From Deltaproteobacteria bacterium (lineage in GTDB: Bacteria; Desulfobacterota; Desulfobacteria; Desulfobacterales; JAFDCJ01): DNA of 9,963 nt. The stretch spans positions 1 to 9,963 of the forward strand of contig JAJRVC010000298.1 of assembly GCA_024277475.1 (NCBI GenBank). The letters are read 5' to 3'. A program made the translations under genes and the position numbers. The notes beneath the pieces are model-generated. The model did not search any database. It was not told the DNA's origin and was given only the letters and a program-made list of their open reading frames with translations. Positions within the stretch are counted from its first letter, which is position 1, and every line of letters starts with the position of its first letter. Below, piece after piece: positions 1-6,426 of this stretch.

Positions 1-1
1 C

Positions 2-1096
2 GTGCTAAAAGCGCTGCATGAACAGTGCGAACTGGGAATGAGCTATGGTACGCCTCACACCAGGGAGTTGGAGTTTACCAGAAGGTTCATTGATTGTGTG
101 CCCTGCGCTGAACTGGCCATGGTGTGCAACACGGGGACCGAGGCCACCATGCTGGCCTGGCGTCTCATGCGGGCAGCCACCCATAAACCTAAAATTGCAA
201 AGTTTGAGGGCTGCTACCACGGTTGGCATGATTATGCCCAATGGAGTGTGGCAGTGGATCCTGACAACATGGGTCCGGAGGAACGTCCCAATATGACTCC
301 CGGGTCCGCCGGTATCACAGACGGCGCCAGGGACACCATGCTTGTGCTGCCTTTTAACGAGAACGCTTTTCAGATTATAGAGGAACACGCCCATGAACTT
401 GCCGGGGTGGCGATCGAACCGGTTCTTGGTGGCGGAATGCTGACCGTTGACAAGGGATTTTTGCAGAAATTGCGGCAAGTGACCCAAAAAGCCGGCGTGC
501 TGTTGCATTTTGATGAAGTGATTACCGGGTTTCGTCTGGCCCTGGGCGGCTGTCAGGAGTTAACCGGGGTGCTGCCGGATGTGGCCACTTACGGCAAGAT
601 TATCGGCGGCGGACTTCCCATCGGCGCTATCGGGTGTTCCAAAGAGATGGTGGCCATCGCTCAGAAAACCGATGACGGTTTTTCCGCTGCGGGTACCTTC
701 AGTGGCAATCCCTTGACCCTGACCACGGGGGCGGCCACGTTGAAATACCTTCAGGAAAATCGTCAAATATATGCTGATATGATGGCCAAAGGCGAATATC
801 TGCGCAACGGGTTCAATGAATGGTGCGAATCAAAAGGATATCCATTTTGCATGACCGGCATCGGATCGATGTTCCAGATTCATGCCAAAGCGGACCTGCC
901 GGTGGTGGCCCGGGATCTGTTGGGCCAGGACGAGGAAGCGCTGGCTGAGCTGCAACTCCATTTCCGGTTAAACAATGTGCTGGTTCCCTGGATGCATCTG
1001 GCCTTTTTCTCCGCCGCTCACAGTCAGGAAGATATCGAAGAAATGCTGCGGGCTTTCAAGGCTTCAGTGGCAGGGGTGATGGATTCAAAAAAATAG
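2..1096 (+). CDS. Class III PLP-dependent aminotransferase, glutamate-1-semialdehyde aminomutase-like (5' partial)
   Basis: The reading frame is open to the left edge, so the true start lies outside the window. About 75 N-terminal residues are missing compared with HemL (about 426 residues). Visible fold-type I aminotransferase motifs, numbered from the first visible residue, are NTGTEATM (43-50), the FEGCYHGWHDY loop (68-78), FDEVITGFR (170-178), the PLP lysine in YGKIIGGGLP (K199), and GTFSGNPL (231-238), which contacts the cofactor of the partner subunit. HemL usually has NSGTEA and a GHAD loop where this protein has NTGTEA and GWHD. I therefore favour a catabolic or biosynthetic aminotransferase/aminomutase of unknown substrate over the tetrapyrrole enzyme. 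It ends in TAG and lies on the opposite strand to the catabolic group to its right. Family assignment is firm; substrate is unknown. Confidence 0.88.
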   Translation: MLKALHEQCELGMSYGTPHTRELEFTRRFIDCVPCAELAMVCNTGTEATMLAWRLMRAATHKPKIAKFEGCYHGWHDYAQWSVAVDPDNMGPEERPNMTPGSAGITDGARDTMLVLPFNENAFQIIEEHAHELAGVAIEPVLGGGMLTVDKGFLQKLRQVTQKAGVLLHFDEVITGFRLALGGCQELTGVLPDVATYGKIIGGGLPIGAIGCSKEMVAIAQKTDDGFSAAGTFSGNPLTLTTGAATLKYLQENRQIYADMMAKGEYLRNGFNEWCESKGYPFCMTGIGSMFQIHAKADLPVVARDLLGQDEEALAELQLHFRLNNVLVPWMHLAFFSAAHSQEDIEEMLRAFKASVAGVMDSKK

Positions 1097-1133
1097 GTAG
1101 GCCTTCAGGGGTTCAAGGTTCAGCCCAGCCGCC

Positions 1134-1149
1134 GGCTGCCAAAGCGGCC
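1134..1149 (+). terminator. Weak candidate terminator hairpin after the aminotransferase gene
   Basis: GGCTGC (1134-1139) can pair with GCGGCC (1144-1149) around a CAAA loop, giving a 6-bp stem with one G-U pair, followed by AGTTT. It begins 38 bp past the stop codon at 1096, the right place for a terminator. The U tract is short and broken, so this is only a candidate. A second hairpin, CTGGCC/GGCCAG at 1207-1226 followed by TTT, is an alternative. Confidence 0.3.
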
Positions 1150-1245
1150 AGTTTAATCAGAAAAAAACTACATTTTTGTAATAAATGATTCATATGAGCG
1201 CCGCCTCTGGCCTGAAAAACGGCCAGTTTGATCGAAAAAGAAACT
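1141..1245. repeat. Imperfect direct repeat, two ~30-bp copies
   Basis: The copies at 1141-1169 and 1216-1245 share the core CGGCCAGTTT, then an (A/G)ATC, an A-rich run and a final AAACT. They begin 75 bp apart and differ at a few bases plus one indel. The spacer contains an AT-rich segment and the CTGGCC/GGCCAG hairpin at 1207-1226. The function is unknown; a degenerate duplication of a small intergenic repeat is the simplest reading. Confidence 0.5.
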
Positions 1246-1249
1246 CGGA

Positions 1250-1440
1250 AAAGCGAATATCGAATATCGAATAATGAATGTCGAAGTAATGTATTCTGTC
1301 TATTTAGAAAAAAGACTGAGCAAGCCTACTTCGCCAAATTGGCTACGAAGGCCAAGAGCGATGCTGTAGGCTCGCTCTACGAGCCGGAAGCGGCCTCGGA
1401 GAGAATACTGAGTATGGAAAGCGGAAAATGTCACTTTCTA
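1250..1440. repeat. Composite intergenic repeat-like element with small hairpins
   Basis: The segment starts with short iterations of CGAATAT (from about 1254), then ATAATGAATGTCGAA. It continues with an imperfect dyad CTTCG...CGAAG (1329-1350), a clean hairpin GGCTCG-CTCTA-CGAGCC (1369-1385) and a small palindrome ATACTGAGTAT (about 1404-1414). Stacked dyads with no protein-like codon pattern resemble the dispersed repeats found between genes in many Desulfobacterota and other environmental genomes. Membership of a genome-wide family is an inference that needs the rest of the genome. Confidence 0.45.
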
Positions 1441-1481
1441 CAAAAAAATAAGGCCAAATTAACCCACACTACAAAACAGCC

Positions 1482-1509
1482 TTGACTATTTTGGAATATA
1501 GGTTAAAAT
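1482..1509 (+). promoter_or_regulatory. Sigma70-type promoter of the ATPase gene, probably leaderless
   Basis: TTGACT (1482-1487) serves as -35 and TAAAAT (1504-1509) as -10, with a 16-bp spacer. Transcription would normally start about 7 bp past the -10 box, which is the ATG at 1516-1518. No good Shine-Dalgarno sequence is present; the nearest AGG (1500-1502) is 13 bases before the ATG. The sequence therefore suggests a leaderless or nearly leaderless mRNA. Confidence 0.6.
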
Positions 1510-1515
1510 AGCCAC

Positions 1516-2643
1516 ATGCGTTACATTGTTTCCAATATCCTCACTGACCTGTCCAAGAAAATGGTATTTATCGGCGGACCCCGCCAAGTGGGGAAAACGA
1601 CCCTTGCCAAGGCAATCCTATCATCGAATTATCCCTCTGGGCGCTACATGAACTGGGATTATGACGAGGATCGCCAGGACATCCTGCGAAAGCAGTGGAG
1701 TGCAGATCAGAAATTGCTCGTATTTGATGAACTACACAAGTTCCCTCGCTGGAAAACTTGGATCAAGGGGATTTATGATGTGTCGCACGAATCCCACTCT
1801 TTTTTGATTACGGGATCAGCGCGGCTGGATGTATATCGGCGAGGCGGAGACTCTTTGATGGGACGGTATCATTACTGGCGTCTGCACCCGTTTACACTTG
1901 ATGAAGTCCCGCCAGGTATTTCTCAAAAAGAAGCGTATCATCGCTTAATGACGGTAGGCGGTTTTCCGGAACCATTTTTAGATGGGGATGAGCGTACCGC
2001 CCGCAGATGGCGGCGCGAACGGTTTGACAGGGTCTTGCGGGAGGATATTCGGGATCTAAAGCCGATTCGAAATATCCAGTTGCTCGGGATGTTTCTGGAT
2101 ATGCTACGCCATCGCGTAGGAGGGTTGGTTACTCTTGCCAACCTGGCAGGCGACCTGCAGATCTCTCCTAAAACCGCCAAGACCTGGCTTGAAGTTTTAG
2201 AAAGAATGTATCTCGTATTCAGCGTTCGACCCTACACCAGATCTCTGCCGAGGGCGGTTTTGAAACCCCCCAAAGTGTATTTTTTCGACAACGGTGATGT
2301 AATTGGAGATGAGGGCGCACGATTTGAAAACTTAATTGCAACATCGTTGCTCAAACGCCTTCACTTTTTAGAAGATCGCGACGGATATCGATATGAACTT
2401 CGATATATTCGTGATAAAGAGGGACGTGAAGTTGATTTTGTCATCCTCAAGGAAGGAAAAATAGAGGAATTGATTGAAGTCAAGTTTTCCGAAGATAATA
2501 TTTCGAACTCACTCAGCTATTATGCAGAACGTTTAACTCCCACTAAAGCAACGCAAATTGTTGCCAATCTGAGAAGACCTTATGACAAAGGCAAGATCAA
2601 AGTTACCGGGCCAATCTCATATTTTAGCAATAAACTGTATTAG
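1516..2643 (+). CDS. AAA-type ATPase with C-terminal DUF4143 domain
   Basis: This 375-residue cytoplasmic protein has the two-part layout of the ATPase/DUF4143 family. The N-terminal ATPase has Walker A GPRQVGKTT (21-29), Walker B LLVFDELHK (67-75) and a sensor-like LITGSARLD (97-105). A winged-helix-like linker lies at about 185-240. The C-terminal domain (about 265-345) carries FEN (E271), VDFV (D307) and EVK (E321, K323), spaced like the acidic and lysine residues of PD-(D/E)XK nuclease folds. Length and motifs are complete. The start is set by the promoter that ends 6 bp upstream; no other early ATG fits. It stands alone on its strand between repeat-bearing gaps, which suggests independent acquisition. 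The family is widespread and biochemically poorly understood; nucleic-acid handling or a defence or toxin-like role are guesses. Confidence 0.9.
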   Translation: MRYIVSNILTDLSKKMVFIGGPRQVGKTTLAKAILSSNYPSGRYMNWDYDEDRQDILRKQWSADQKLLVFDELHKFPRWKTWIKGIYDVSHESHSFLITGSARLDVYRRGGDSLMGRYHYWRLHPFTLDEVPPGISQKEAYHRLMTVGGFPEPFLDGDERTARRWRRERFDRVLREDIRDLKPIRNIQLLGMFLDMLRHRVGGLVTLANLAGDLQISPKTAKTWLEVLERMYLVFSVRPYTRSLPRAVLKPPKVYFFDNGDVIGDEGARFENLIATSLLKRLHFLEDRDGYRYELRYIRDKEGREVDFVILKEGKIEELIEVKFSEDNISNSLSYYAERLTPTKATQIVANLRRPYDKGKIKVTGPISYFSNKLY

Positions 2644-2664
2644 ATATTGGGTCAGCACCAGGGG

Positions 2665-2690
2665 CACAGATTTGCGCAGATACACACAGA
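2665..2690. repeat. Three-unit 10-bp periodic repeat between convergent genes
   Basis: CACAGA (2665-2670), CGCAGA (2675-2680) and CACAGA (2685-2690) recur at exactly 10-bp steps. They lie in the 117-bp gap where the ATPase gene (+) and the SDR gene (-) converge. Similar CACAGATT-type strings occur between genes in many bacterial genomes. No clear terminator for either gene was found in the gap. Confidence 0.5.
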
Positions 2691-2760
2691 GTTATATTAG
2701 AAAATGAAGTCCGCACCAGCATACTATAGTTACCATAGGTGCAAACATATGGAAACACCT

Positions 2761-3573
2761 TCACACGCCTGAAAAAGCCGTGTATCCACCGTCAACCGGT
2801 ATGATCGCACCGGTCACAAAACCGGCTTGAGCCGAAAGCAGCCAGAGCGCGGCGCCGATGATTTCTTCCGGTTTCCCGTAACGCGCCATGGGAACGGATT
2901 GGATGATCTGCGCCCCACGTTCCGTCATTTGCCCGGTTCTTTCATCGATCAGCAAAAACCGGTTTTGGTCGGTAAGCATAAACCCGGGGGCGATGGCGTT
3001 TACCCGAATGTTATCTGAATAATTCCGGGCCATGTGAACAGCCAGCCATTTTGTAAAACTGTTGGCAGCCGCTTTTGCGTCCGAATAGGAGATGGACCTC
3101 GTCAGGGGCAACAGCCCGGCAATGGATGTGATGTTCAGGATCACACCGGATTTTTTTTCGGCAAATATTTTTCCGATGCATTGTGATGGTATCACAGCGC
3201 TCATGTAATTCAAAGAAAAGCCGGATACCATGTCTGCCGGTAGCAGATCAAAAAAGGGTATCTGCGGTGAGGTCGTTGTCTCTTTGCGGCTTCCTCCCGC
3301 ACCGTTGACCAGCAGGTTTATGGTGGAATAAGCTTTCAAGGTCTTTGCGACGGCTATTGCTACCGATTCCGAATCGGTTACGTCACAGCCGATGGCAATG
3401 GCCCTCCCGCCGGCCGCACGTATTTCGTCGGCTTTTAATTCGGCTGCGTCTTTTCTTAAATCCCAGATGGCAGCAGAAACGCCTTCATTGGCAAGTGCTT
3501 TGGCGATTTCCCCGCAAATCGCTCCTCCCGCACCTGTAATCACGGCTATTTTTCCGTCTAATTTATAATCCAT
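2761..3573 (-). CDS. SDR-family NAD(P)-dependent oxidoreductase, mannonate/fructuronate (sugar acid) type
   Basis: This is a classical short-chain dehydrogenase of 270 residues, a normal length. The Rossmann glycine motif is TGAGGAICG (13-21), followed by an acidic D38 at the end of the second strand, which favours NAD(H). NGAG (90-93), catalytic S150 and the YSDAK motif with Y163 and K167 complete the active site. The unusual TGxGGxxCG motif, the long insert around NRFLLIDERTG (204-214) and the C-terminal GGYTAFSGV recall the SDR subgroup annotated as D-mannonate oxidoreductase (fructuronate reductase) or related polyol dehydrogenases. AAGGTG lies about 10 bases before the ATG. It is the last gene of the - strand group, 119 bp after the VOC gene. 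The fold is certain; the substrate could be any sugar acid, ketose or polyol. Confidence 0.9.
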   Translation of the reverse strand: MDYKLDGKIAVITGAGGAICGEIAKALANEGVSAAIWDLRKDAAELKADEIRAAGGRAIAIGCDVTDSESVAIAVAKTLKAYSTINLLVNGAGGSRKETTTSPQIPFFDLLPADMVSGFSLNYMSAVIPSQCIGKIFAEKKSGVILNITSIAGLLPLTRSISYSDAKAAANSFTKWLAVHMARNYSDNIRVNAIAPGFMLTDQNRFLLIDERTGQMTERGAQIIQSVPMARYGKPEEIIGAALWLLSAQAGFVTGAIIPVDGGYTAFSGV

Positions 3574-3692
3574 GCGTTGTCATCACCTTAGGTCCGGTCC
3601 GGGCTGGTGGAAATTACCCGTAAGATGTTCTCCAAGTCCTTATAAATCTACTTGAGAGTAATTTTTACCATATTGGGTCGGGCCTGGAATAT

Positions 3693-4118
3693 TTACGTGA
3701 TTTCCCGCATTTCACAAACCTCATTTTCGGCTCCCTGAAAATAGGCAACAAACACTCCCGGACGGATCTCAACCGGTTCACCTAAAAATGTCACCCCCCG
3801 CCCTTTAAGGTCTTGATAGGTTTCTTCAAAATCTTCAACGGCTAAGCCGATATGGATCAGTCCATAGTCGCTCTGATTTTGATCAGCTCGCGGTTCCCGG
3901 CCTTTCGGGTGTTTGTAATCGAACAGTTCGATGACCGAGTCACCCAGTTTCATGTGAACAATCCGCGCCCGGGCACCCTCGATGCCGATGATTCGATCAA
4001 GCGGAGAGTCAAATTCACGGTCCAGTACTTTTTCCATTCCCACAACATCGCGATAAAATGAAATCGCTTTTTCTATGTTTTTGACGCTCACGCCGATGTG
4101 GTCTACCCGTTTGAACAT
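3693..4118 (-). CDS. VOC-family metalloprotein (glyoxalase / methylmalonyl-CoA epimerase-like)
   Basis: This 141-residue protein has two beta-alpha-beta-beta-beta modules of the vicinal oxygen chelate fold. The first runs from VDHIGVSV to IELFDY, the second from LIHIGLAV to VCEMREI. The expected metal ligands are present: H7, E64, H89 and probably E136. The opening DHIGVSVKNIEKAISFYRD and the length match small single-domain enzymes such as methylmalonyl-CoA epimerase and glyoxalase I, but sequence alone does not choose between epimerase, lyase and dioxygenase. AGGAGG lies 8 bases before the ATG and is the best ribosome site in the window. The gene starts 73 bp after the E1 gene. It might act on a 2-oxo aldehyde or thioester made in the pathway; that is a guess from context. 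Confidence 0.87.
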   Translation of the reverse strand: MFKRVDHIGVSVKNIEKAISFYRDVVGMEKVLDREFDSPLDRIIGIEGARARIVHMKLGDSVIELFDYKHPKGREPRADQNQSDYGLIHIGLAVEDFEETYQDLKGRGVTFLGEPVEIRPGVFVAYFQGAENEVCEMREIT

Positions 4119-4153
4119 GATCGTATCCTCCTAACCCGGTAAAGCCGGAACAA

Positions 4154-4176
4154 AATTGAGTGTTGACGATTTATGG
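4154..4176 (-). promoter_or_regulatory. Shared 23-bp intergenic motif, copy 1 (before the VOC gene)
   Basis: The + strand reads AATTGA, then a variable stretch, then TTGACGATTT and TGG. It matches the segment at 8101-8123 at 20 of 23 positions. It lies between the E1 stop codon and the VOC ribosome site, 36 bp before the VOC ATG. A common operator or regulatory site for the catabolic group is possible. No regulator gene is in view. Confidence 0.4.
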
Positions 4177-4191
4177 ATGGAAACTAGCCTA

Positions 4192-6363
4192 TCAAGTACT
4201 TCCAACCTGTCGTAATCTTGCTTTTATATAATCGAGGTCGGGAATCATCGCCGTCTCAAGGCTTCGCGATACAGGTGGAGGTACATCGGGAGCCGTAATT
4301 TTTTCAATGGGAGCGTCCAAAAAGTCGTAAAATCGTTCTTGAATTTCATCGCTGATACGACTGGCAATTCCCATGCTGCGGGGCACCTGCTCAAGGATAA
4401 TTACCAGGCCTGTTTTCTCCACCGACGTTGCAATGGTATCAAAATCCAACCCGGCATAATCCAATGTCCGCAGATCGACGACTTCGACATCAAGGCCTTC
4501 TGCGGCTACTGAATCGGCGGCGGTTAAGGCATCCTCAACGCCCGTGAGATAAGTCAGTACGGTGACATCACTGCCTGGCCGGACAACTTTTGCTTTTCCG
4601 TACGCAACAAAGTAGTCCATGGTATCGACCGGTACCTGTCCTTTTCTTTCATACAGGTCGGTATGTTCGATGACTAACACCGGGTCATTAAAGCGGACCG
4701 CTGAATTAAACAAACCGATATAATCAAAGGCATTCGAAGGGGCCATGATCCGCCAACCGGAGAATAGTCCAAAGAGTCCGGCTGGGTTCATGGAGTGCTG
4801 ACCGCCATAGCCCTGACCGATAGCGACACGCGTGCGAACCACCAGCGGGAAGCTTGCCTGGCCGCCGTACATGTGTCGCAGCTTGCCGATCTGATTAAAC
4901 AGCTGATCACAGGCCACCAAAGCAAAGTCGGGGTACATAATCTCAATGATCGGCCGTAACCCGTCCATGGCGGCTCCACCGGCCATTCCAACAAAACCGC
5001 ATTCAGAGATTGGTGTGTTAATCAGGCGCTGGGGGAATACTTCTTTGATTCCTCTCGTGGCCCGGTAAGCCCCGCCATTTAAATTGGCCACTTCCTCGCC
5101 AAGAACAAAGACACGGTCGTCGTGTTCCATATTTCTTAGCGTTGCTGCCGCAATAGCGTCGACATAGCTCATTTCTGTAAAATTGGTGAAATGATCTTTT
5201 TCGACAAATGTCAAATTGTCGAACACATTGTCGTTGCAGCGAACATCACGGACCAGATCTGCAGCATCCGGCCAGTTTTCATCCGGAACGATAATGGTTT
5301 TTTTTGTTTTCACCGTGCAGAATGAAACCGCTTTGTCCACTGACTCCCTGGCTTTGGATCGAATGTCGGTATTGTCTCCGTCAGACAGTAGCTTTTGTTC
5401 AATCAGGGATTGAACATAGACAATTAGAGGGTCTTTTGTCTGCCATTCTTTTTCTTCATCTCGAGTTCTGTAACCGAAGGGACTGCCGGCCAGTCGGCCG
5501 GCATGATGATGAAAGCGATATGTCTCGGATTCAATCAAAAACGGGCGATTATTGCTACGGATTGCAGCCGTAACCCGTTTCAAGGCACTATAGACCGCCA
5601 CCGGATCCATGCCGTCGACTATGATGCTGTCAATCCCGTAGCTCAAACTGCGTAATCCCAGATTTATGCACGAGGATGATGTGCAGGTGGCGGTTGCGAC
5701 TGCGTATAGATTGTTTTCTACAAAATAGACGACCGGCAGATCCCACAATGAGGCCATGTTGGCGACTTCATGAAAGCAGCCCTGGTTGATTGCGCCGTCA
5801 CCGAAAAAGCTGACGACAATGCGTGCTCCATTTCTCAATTTTTCAGCCCAGGCGGTACCGGTAGCAAGCGGGATTCCGCCGCCGACAATTCCATTGCTGC
5901 CGACGTTGCCGGAAAGCGGATCGCACAGATGCATCGATCCGCCCCGGCCGGAACACCAGCCGGTCTTAAGGCCCATAATCTCCGCCATAGTTTTATTGAC
6001 AGCCTGTTGCATATCCTCGGTGACTGTCTGAACCATTGGATTAAAGTCTTGCGGAGCATAGTACATGAGTGCCTTGGCCAGGAAATGTCCGTGCGCGCGA
6101 TGGGTGGAGCCGACAAGATCGGGTTTTTGCAGAACAACTGCAGCCGCAGCAGCGTTGGCTTCCTGCCCGATGCTGACGTGAACCGGACCATGCACCAGAT
6201 TGTGGTCTTTTAAATCGAGAACCGCATTTTCAAATTCACGAATGATATGCAGCAGAAAAAGCATTCGATAGTGATCGACCTCACCAATCGCCAGTAAATC
6301 CGAGGTTGATACCTGCAATCTCGAGCACGTGGCAGTGGGCTCAATTTTTTTCAGTTGACTCAT
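4192..6363 (-). CDS. Fused alpha-beta E1 component of a thiamine-diphosphate-dependent 2-oxoacid (or acetoin) dehydrogenase
   Basis: This 723-residue protein joins E1-alpha (about 1-340) and E1-beta (about 395-723), which are separate subunits in most bacteria. Alpha holds the thiamine-diphosphate motif, GDG (188-190) to ENN (216-218). A histidine triplet at 285-287 stands where PDH-type enzymes have HGHS, so the catalytic His is kept and the Ser replaced by Ala. Beta has LGEEV (422-426), TPISECGF (450-457), GGQHS (520-524, active-site His 523), EHTDLYERKG and the transketolase C-terminal domain with LEQVPRSMG. The reaction would be oxidative decarboxylation of a 2-oxo acid, or acetoin cleavage, with transfer to a lipoyl E2. 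The frame runs 17 codons further up to a TTG, but AGGGAG precedes the chosen ATG by 5 bases. The gene follows the kinase by 63 bp. No E2 or E3 is in view. Confidence 0.9.
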   Translation of the reverse strand: MSQLKKIEPTATCSRLQVSTSDLLAIGEVDHYRMLFLLHIIREFENAVLDLKDHNLVHGPVHVSIGQEANAAAAAVVLQKPDLVGSTHRAHGHFLAKALMYYAPQDFNPMVQTVTEDMQQAVNKTMAEIMGLKTGWCSGRGGSMHLCDPLSGNVGSNGIVGGGIPLATGTAWAEKLRNGARIVVSFFGDGAINQGCFHEVANMASLWDLPVVYFVENNLYAVATATCTSSSCINLGLRSLSYGIDSIIVDGMDPVAVYSALKRVTAAIRSNNRPFLIESETYRFHHHAGRLAGSPFGYRTRDEEKEWQTKDPLIVYVQSLIEQKLLSDGDNTDIRSKARESVDKAVSFCTVKTKKTIIVPDENWPDAADLVRDVRCNDNVFDNLTFVEKDHFTNFTEMSYVDAIAAATLRNMEHDDRVFVLGEEVANLNGGAYRATRGIKEVFPQRLINTPISECGFVGMAGGAAMDGLRPIIEIMYPDFALVACDQLFNQIGKLRHMYGGQASFPLVVRTRVAIGQGYGGQHSMNPAGLFGLFSGWRIMAPSNAFDYIGLFNSAVRFNDPVLVIEHTDLYERKGQVPVDTMDYFVAYGKAKVVRPGSDVTVLTYLTGVEDALTAADSVAAEGLDVEVVDLRTLDYAGLDFDTIATSVEKTGLVIILEQVPRSMGIASRISDEIQERFYDFLDAPIEKITAPDVPPPVSRSLETAMIPDLDYIKARLRQVGST

Positions 6364-6368
6364 TTTTT

Positions 6369-6374
6369 CTCCCT
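6369..6374 (-). promoter_or_regulatory. Ribosome binding site that fixes the E1 start
   Basis: On the - strand, AGGGAG is followed by AAAAA and then ATG (6363-6361). The alternative TTG start at 6414 has no such site. The ATG also begins the protein with a usual N-terminus (MSQLKKIEP). Confidence 0.7.
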
Positions 6375-6426
6375 GATGTTTAAAATCCGGTGATAAGTAT
6401 GTTTTAACCCTCAAGACAGAGGGGCA

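Larger units (their letters stand above)
1097..1515. other. Intergenic region without a convincing gene (419 bp)
   Basis: This gap separates the aminotransferase from the ATPase gene. It holds an imperfect direct repeat, small GC-rich hairpins at 1134-1149 and 1207-1226, a composite repeat-like stretch at about 1250-1440, and a promoter at its right end. The only open frame of note (1228-1485, 85 codons) runs through the repeats and lacks a ribosome binding site, so I do not call it a gene. Confidence 0.7.

Noticed and set aside
2..1096. Calling the aminotransferase hemL
   Set aside because: NTGTEA and the GWHD loop differ from usual HemL motifs, and no other haem genes are nearby, so only the family is named.
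1228..1485. 85-codon open frame in the gap before the ATPase gene
   Set aside because: It runs through repeat-like DNA with several dyads, has no ribosome site, and its product is low in hydrophobic core residues and resembles no family I know.
5770..6213. Long open frames antisense to and overlapping the E1 gene
   Set aside because: They lie wholly inside a gene with complete family motifs, have no family features of their own, and are expected as shadows in GC-biased codons.
6364..6414. N-terminal extension of the E1 protein from a TTG codon
   Set aside because: The ATG at 6363 has AGGGAG five bases upstream, while the TTG start has no comparable site.
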